Assembly: GCA_964471535.1 (NCBI GenBank)
Contig: CAYYHA010000193.1
Coordinates: forward strand, 1-8,349
DNA from: CAYYHA01 sp964471535
GTDB lineage: Bacteria > Myxococcota > Myxococcia > SLRQ01
Direction of reading: 5' to 3'
Length of the DNA stretch: 8,349 nt
In this document: positions 8,005 to 8,349 of the stretch, one piece after another
Layout: the number at the start of each line of letters is the position of its first letter
Position numbering within the stretch: position 1 is the stretch's first letter
Program-made: the position numbers and the translations under genes
The notes under the pieces: generated by a model
The model's database searches: none
What the model saw: only the letters and a program-made list of their open reading frames with translations
Told to the model about the DNA's origin: nothing

Positions 8005-8349
8005 ATGTTCGGGCACACGCTTTCACGGTCGATCCCCTTCGCGCTTTCGCTGCTCCTCGTCGCCTGTCCCGGCCCCGGCACGGGCGGCGGCGGCGACGGG
8101 GGCGGTGGTGGCGGGGACGGCGGAACCTCGTGCACGCCGACCTGCACCGAAGTGGGTGCGACCCGGTGCACCGGATCGGTGATCGAGGGCTGCGCCATCG
8201 ATGCCTCCGGCTGCCTCGTGTGGACGCCGGGGATCGACTGCAGCGAGAGCGATCGCATCTGCGACGATGCGAGCGGTGCCGCCGCCTGCGTGGTGCCGGA
8301 AGGCACTTGCAGCGACGGAATCCAGAATCAGGACGAGACGGCGGTAGAC
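8005..8349 (+). CDS. Cys-rich lipoprotein, N-terminal part (truncated by window end)
   Basis: 115 codons are open to the window edge with no stop. Seen: signal peptide MFGHTLSRSIPFALSLLLVAC with a good lipobox (LVAC, lipidation at Cys21); a Gly/Asp linker (about 25-40); a Cys-rich region (SCTPTCTEVGATRCTG, EGCAIDASGCLVWTPG, then DCSESDRICDD and AACVVPEG), which suggests a small disulfide-bonded module; and, at the very edge, CSDGIQNQDETAVD. That last motif is familiar from Myxococcota surface proteins, where it usually continues as DCGG and recurs. It is probably an outer-membrane or surface lipoprotein; function unknown. The start is supported by GGAGG four bases upstream. It is divergent from radA across the assembly gap. 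Only the N-terminus is present, so total length and further domains cannot be judged. Confidence 0.85.
   Translation, partial: MFGHTLSRSIPFALSLLLVACPGPGTGGGGDGGGGGGDGGTSCTPTCTEVGATRCTGSVIEGCAIDASGCLVWTPGIDCSESDRICDDASGAAACVVPEGTCSDGIQNQDETAVD

Overview
The window is strongly GC-rich. It reads as a piece of a Myxococcota / former Deltaproteobacteria chromosome. The clues are a PilZ protein of the type common in myxobacteria, two lipoproteins with long Asp/Gly (DGG-type) or Gly-rich linkers straight after the lipidation cysteine, and a Cys-rich CSDGIQNQDET-type motif often seen in myxobacterial surface proteins. This placement is inferred from protein style; there is no rRNA or other phylogenetic marker to prove it.

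Layout. Positions 11-2295 hold three genes, all on the minus strand, in transcription order: a PilZ-domain protein (1927-2295), then, after a 120-bp gap, glycerol kinase glpK (307-1806, GTG start behind a strong Shine-Dalgarno), then a 99-residue DUF3467 protein (11-310) that overlaps glpK by the four bases ATGA. The PilZ-glpK gap contains three tandem 11-bp direct repeats (1854-1886), the best candidate regulatory element in the window. From 2296 to 2498 lies a divergent intergenic region. It leads to a very large plus-strand gene (2499-6287) for a 1262-residue surface lipoprotein made of two cadherin-like (Big_9 type) domains, several probable Ig-like strand-rich segments, a helical segment, and a ZU5-like C-terminal part. 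A 10-bp GNRA-tetraloop hairpin overlaps its stop codon. It converges on radA (6440-7804, minus strand), a complete DNA-repair ATPase. Upstream of radA is a ten-base run of N (7821-7830, an assembly gap), and then a second, divergent lipoprotein gene (8005 to the window edge), which is truncated.

How the genes fit together. glpK and DUF3467 are very probably co-translated. The PilZ gene may belong to the same transcript or be separate. The two lipoproteins are cell-envelope proteins of unknown function, and radA is a stand-alone housekeeping gene. I see no CRISPR array, transposase, tRNA, phage gene or recognisable defence or biosynthetic system. I did not find a clearly new system; the items most worth a second look are the 11-bp repeats, the glpK-DUF3467 coupling and the architecture of the large lipoprotein.
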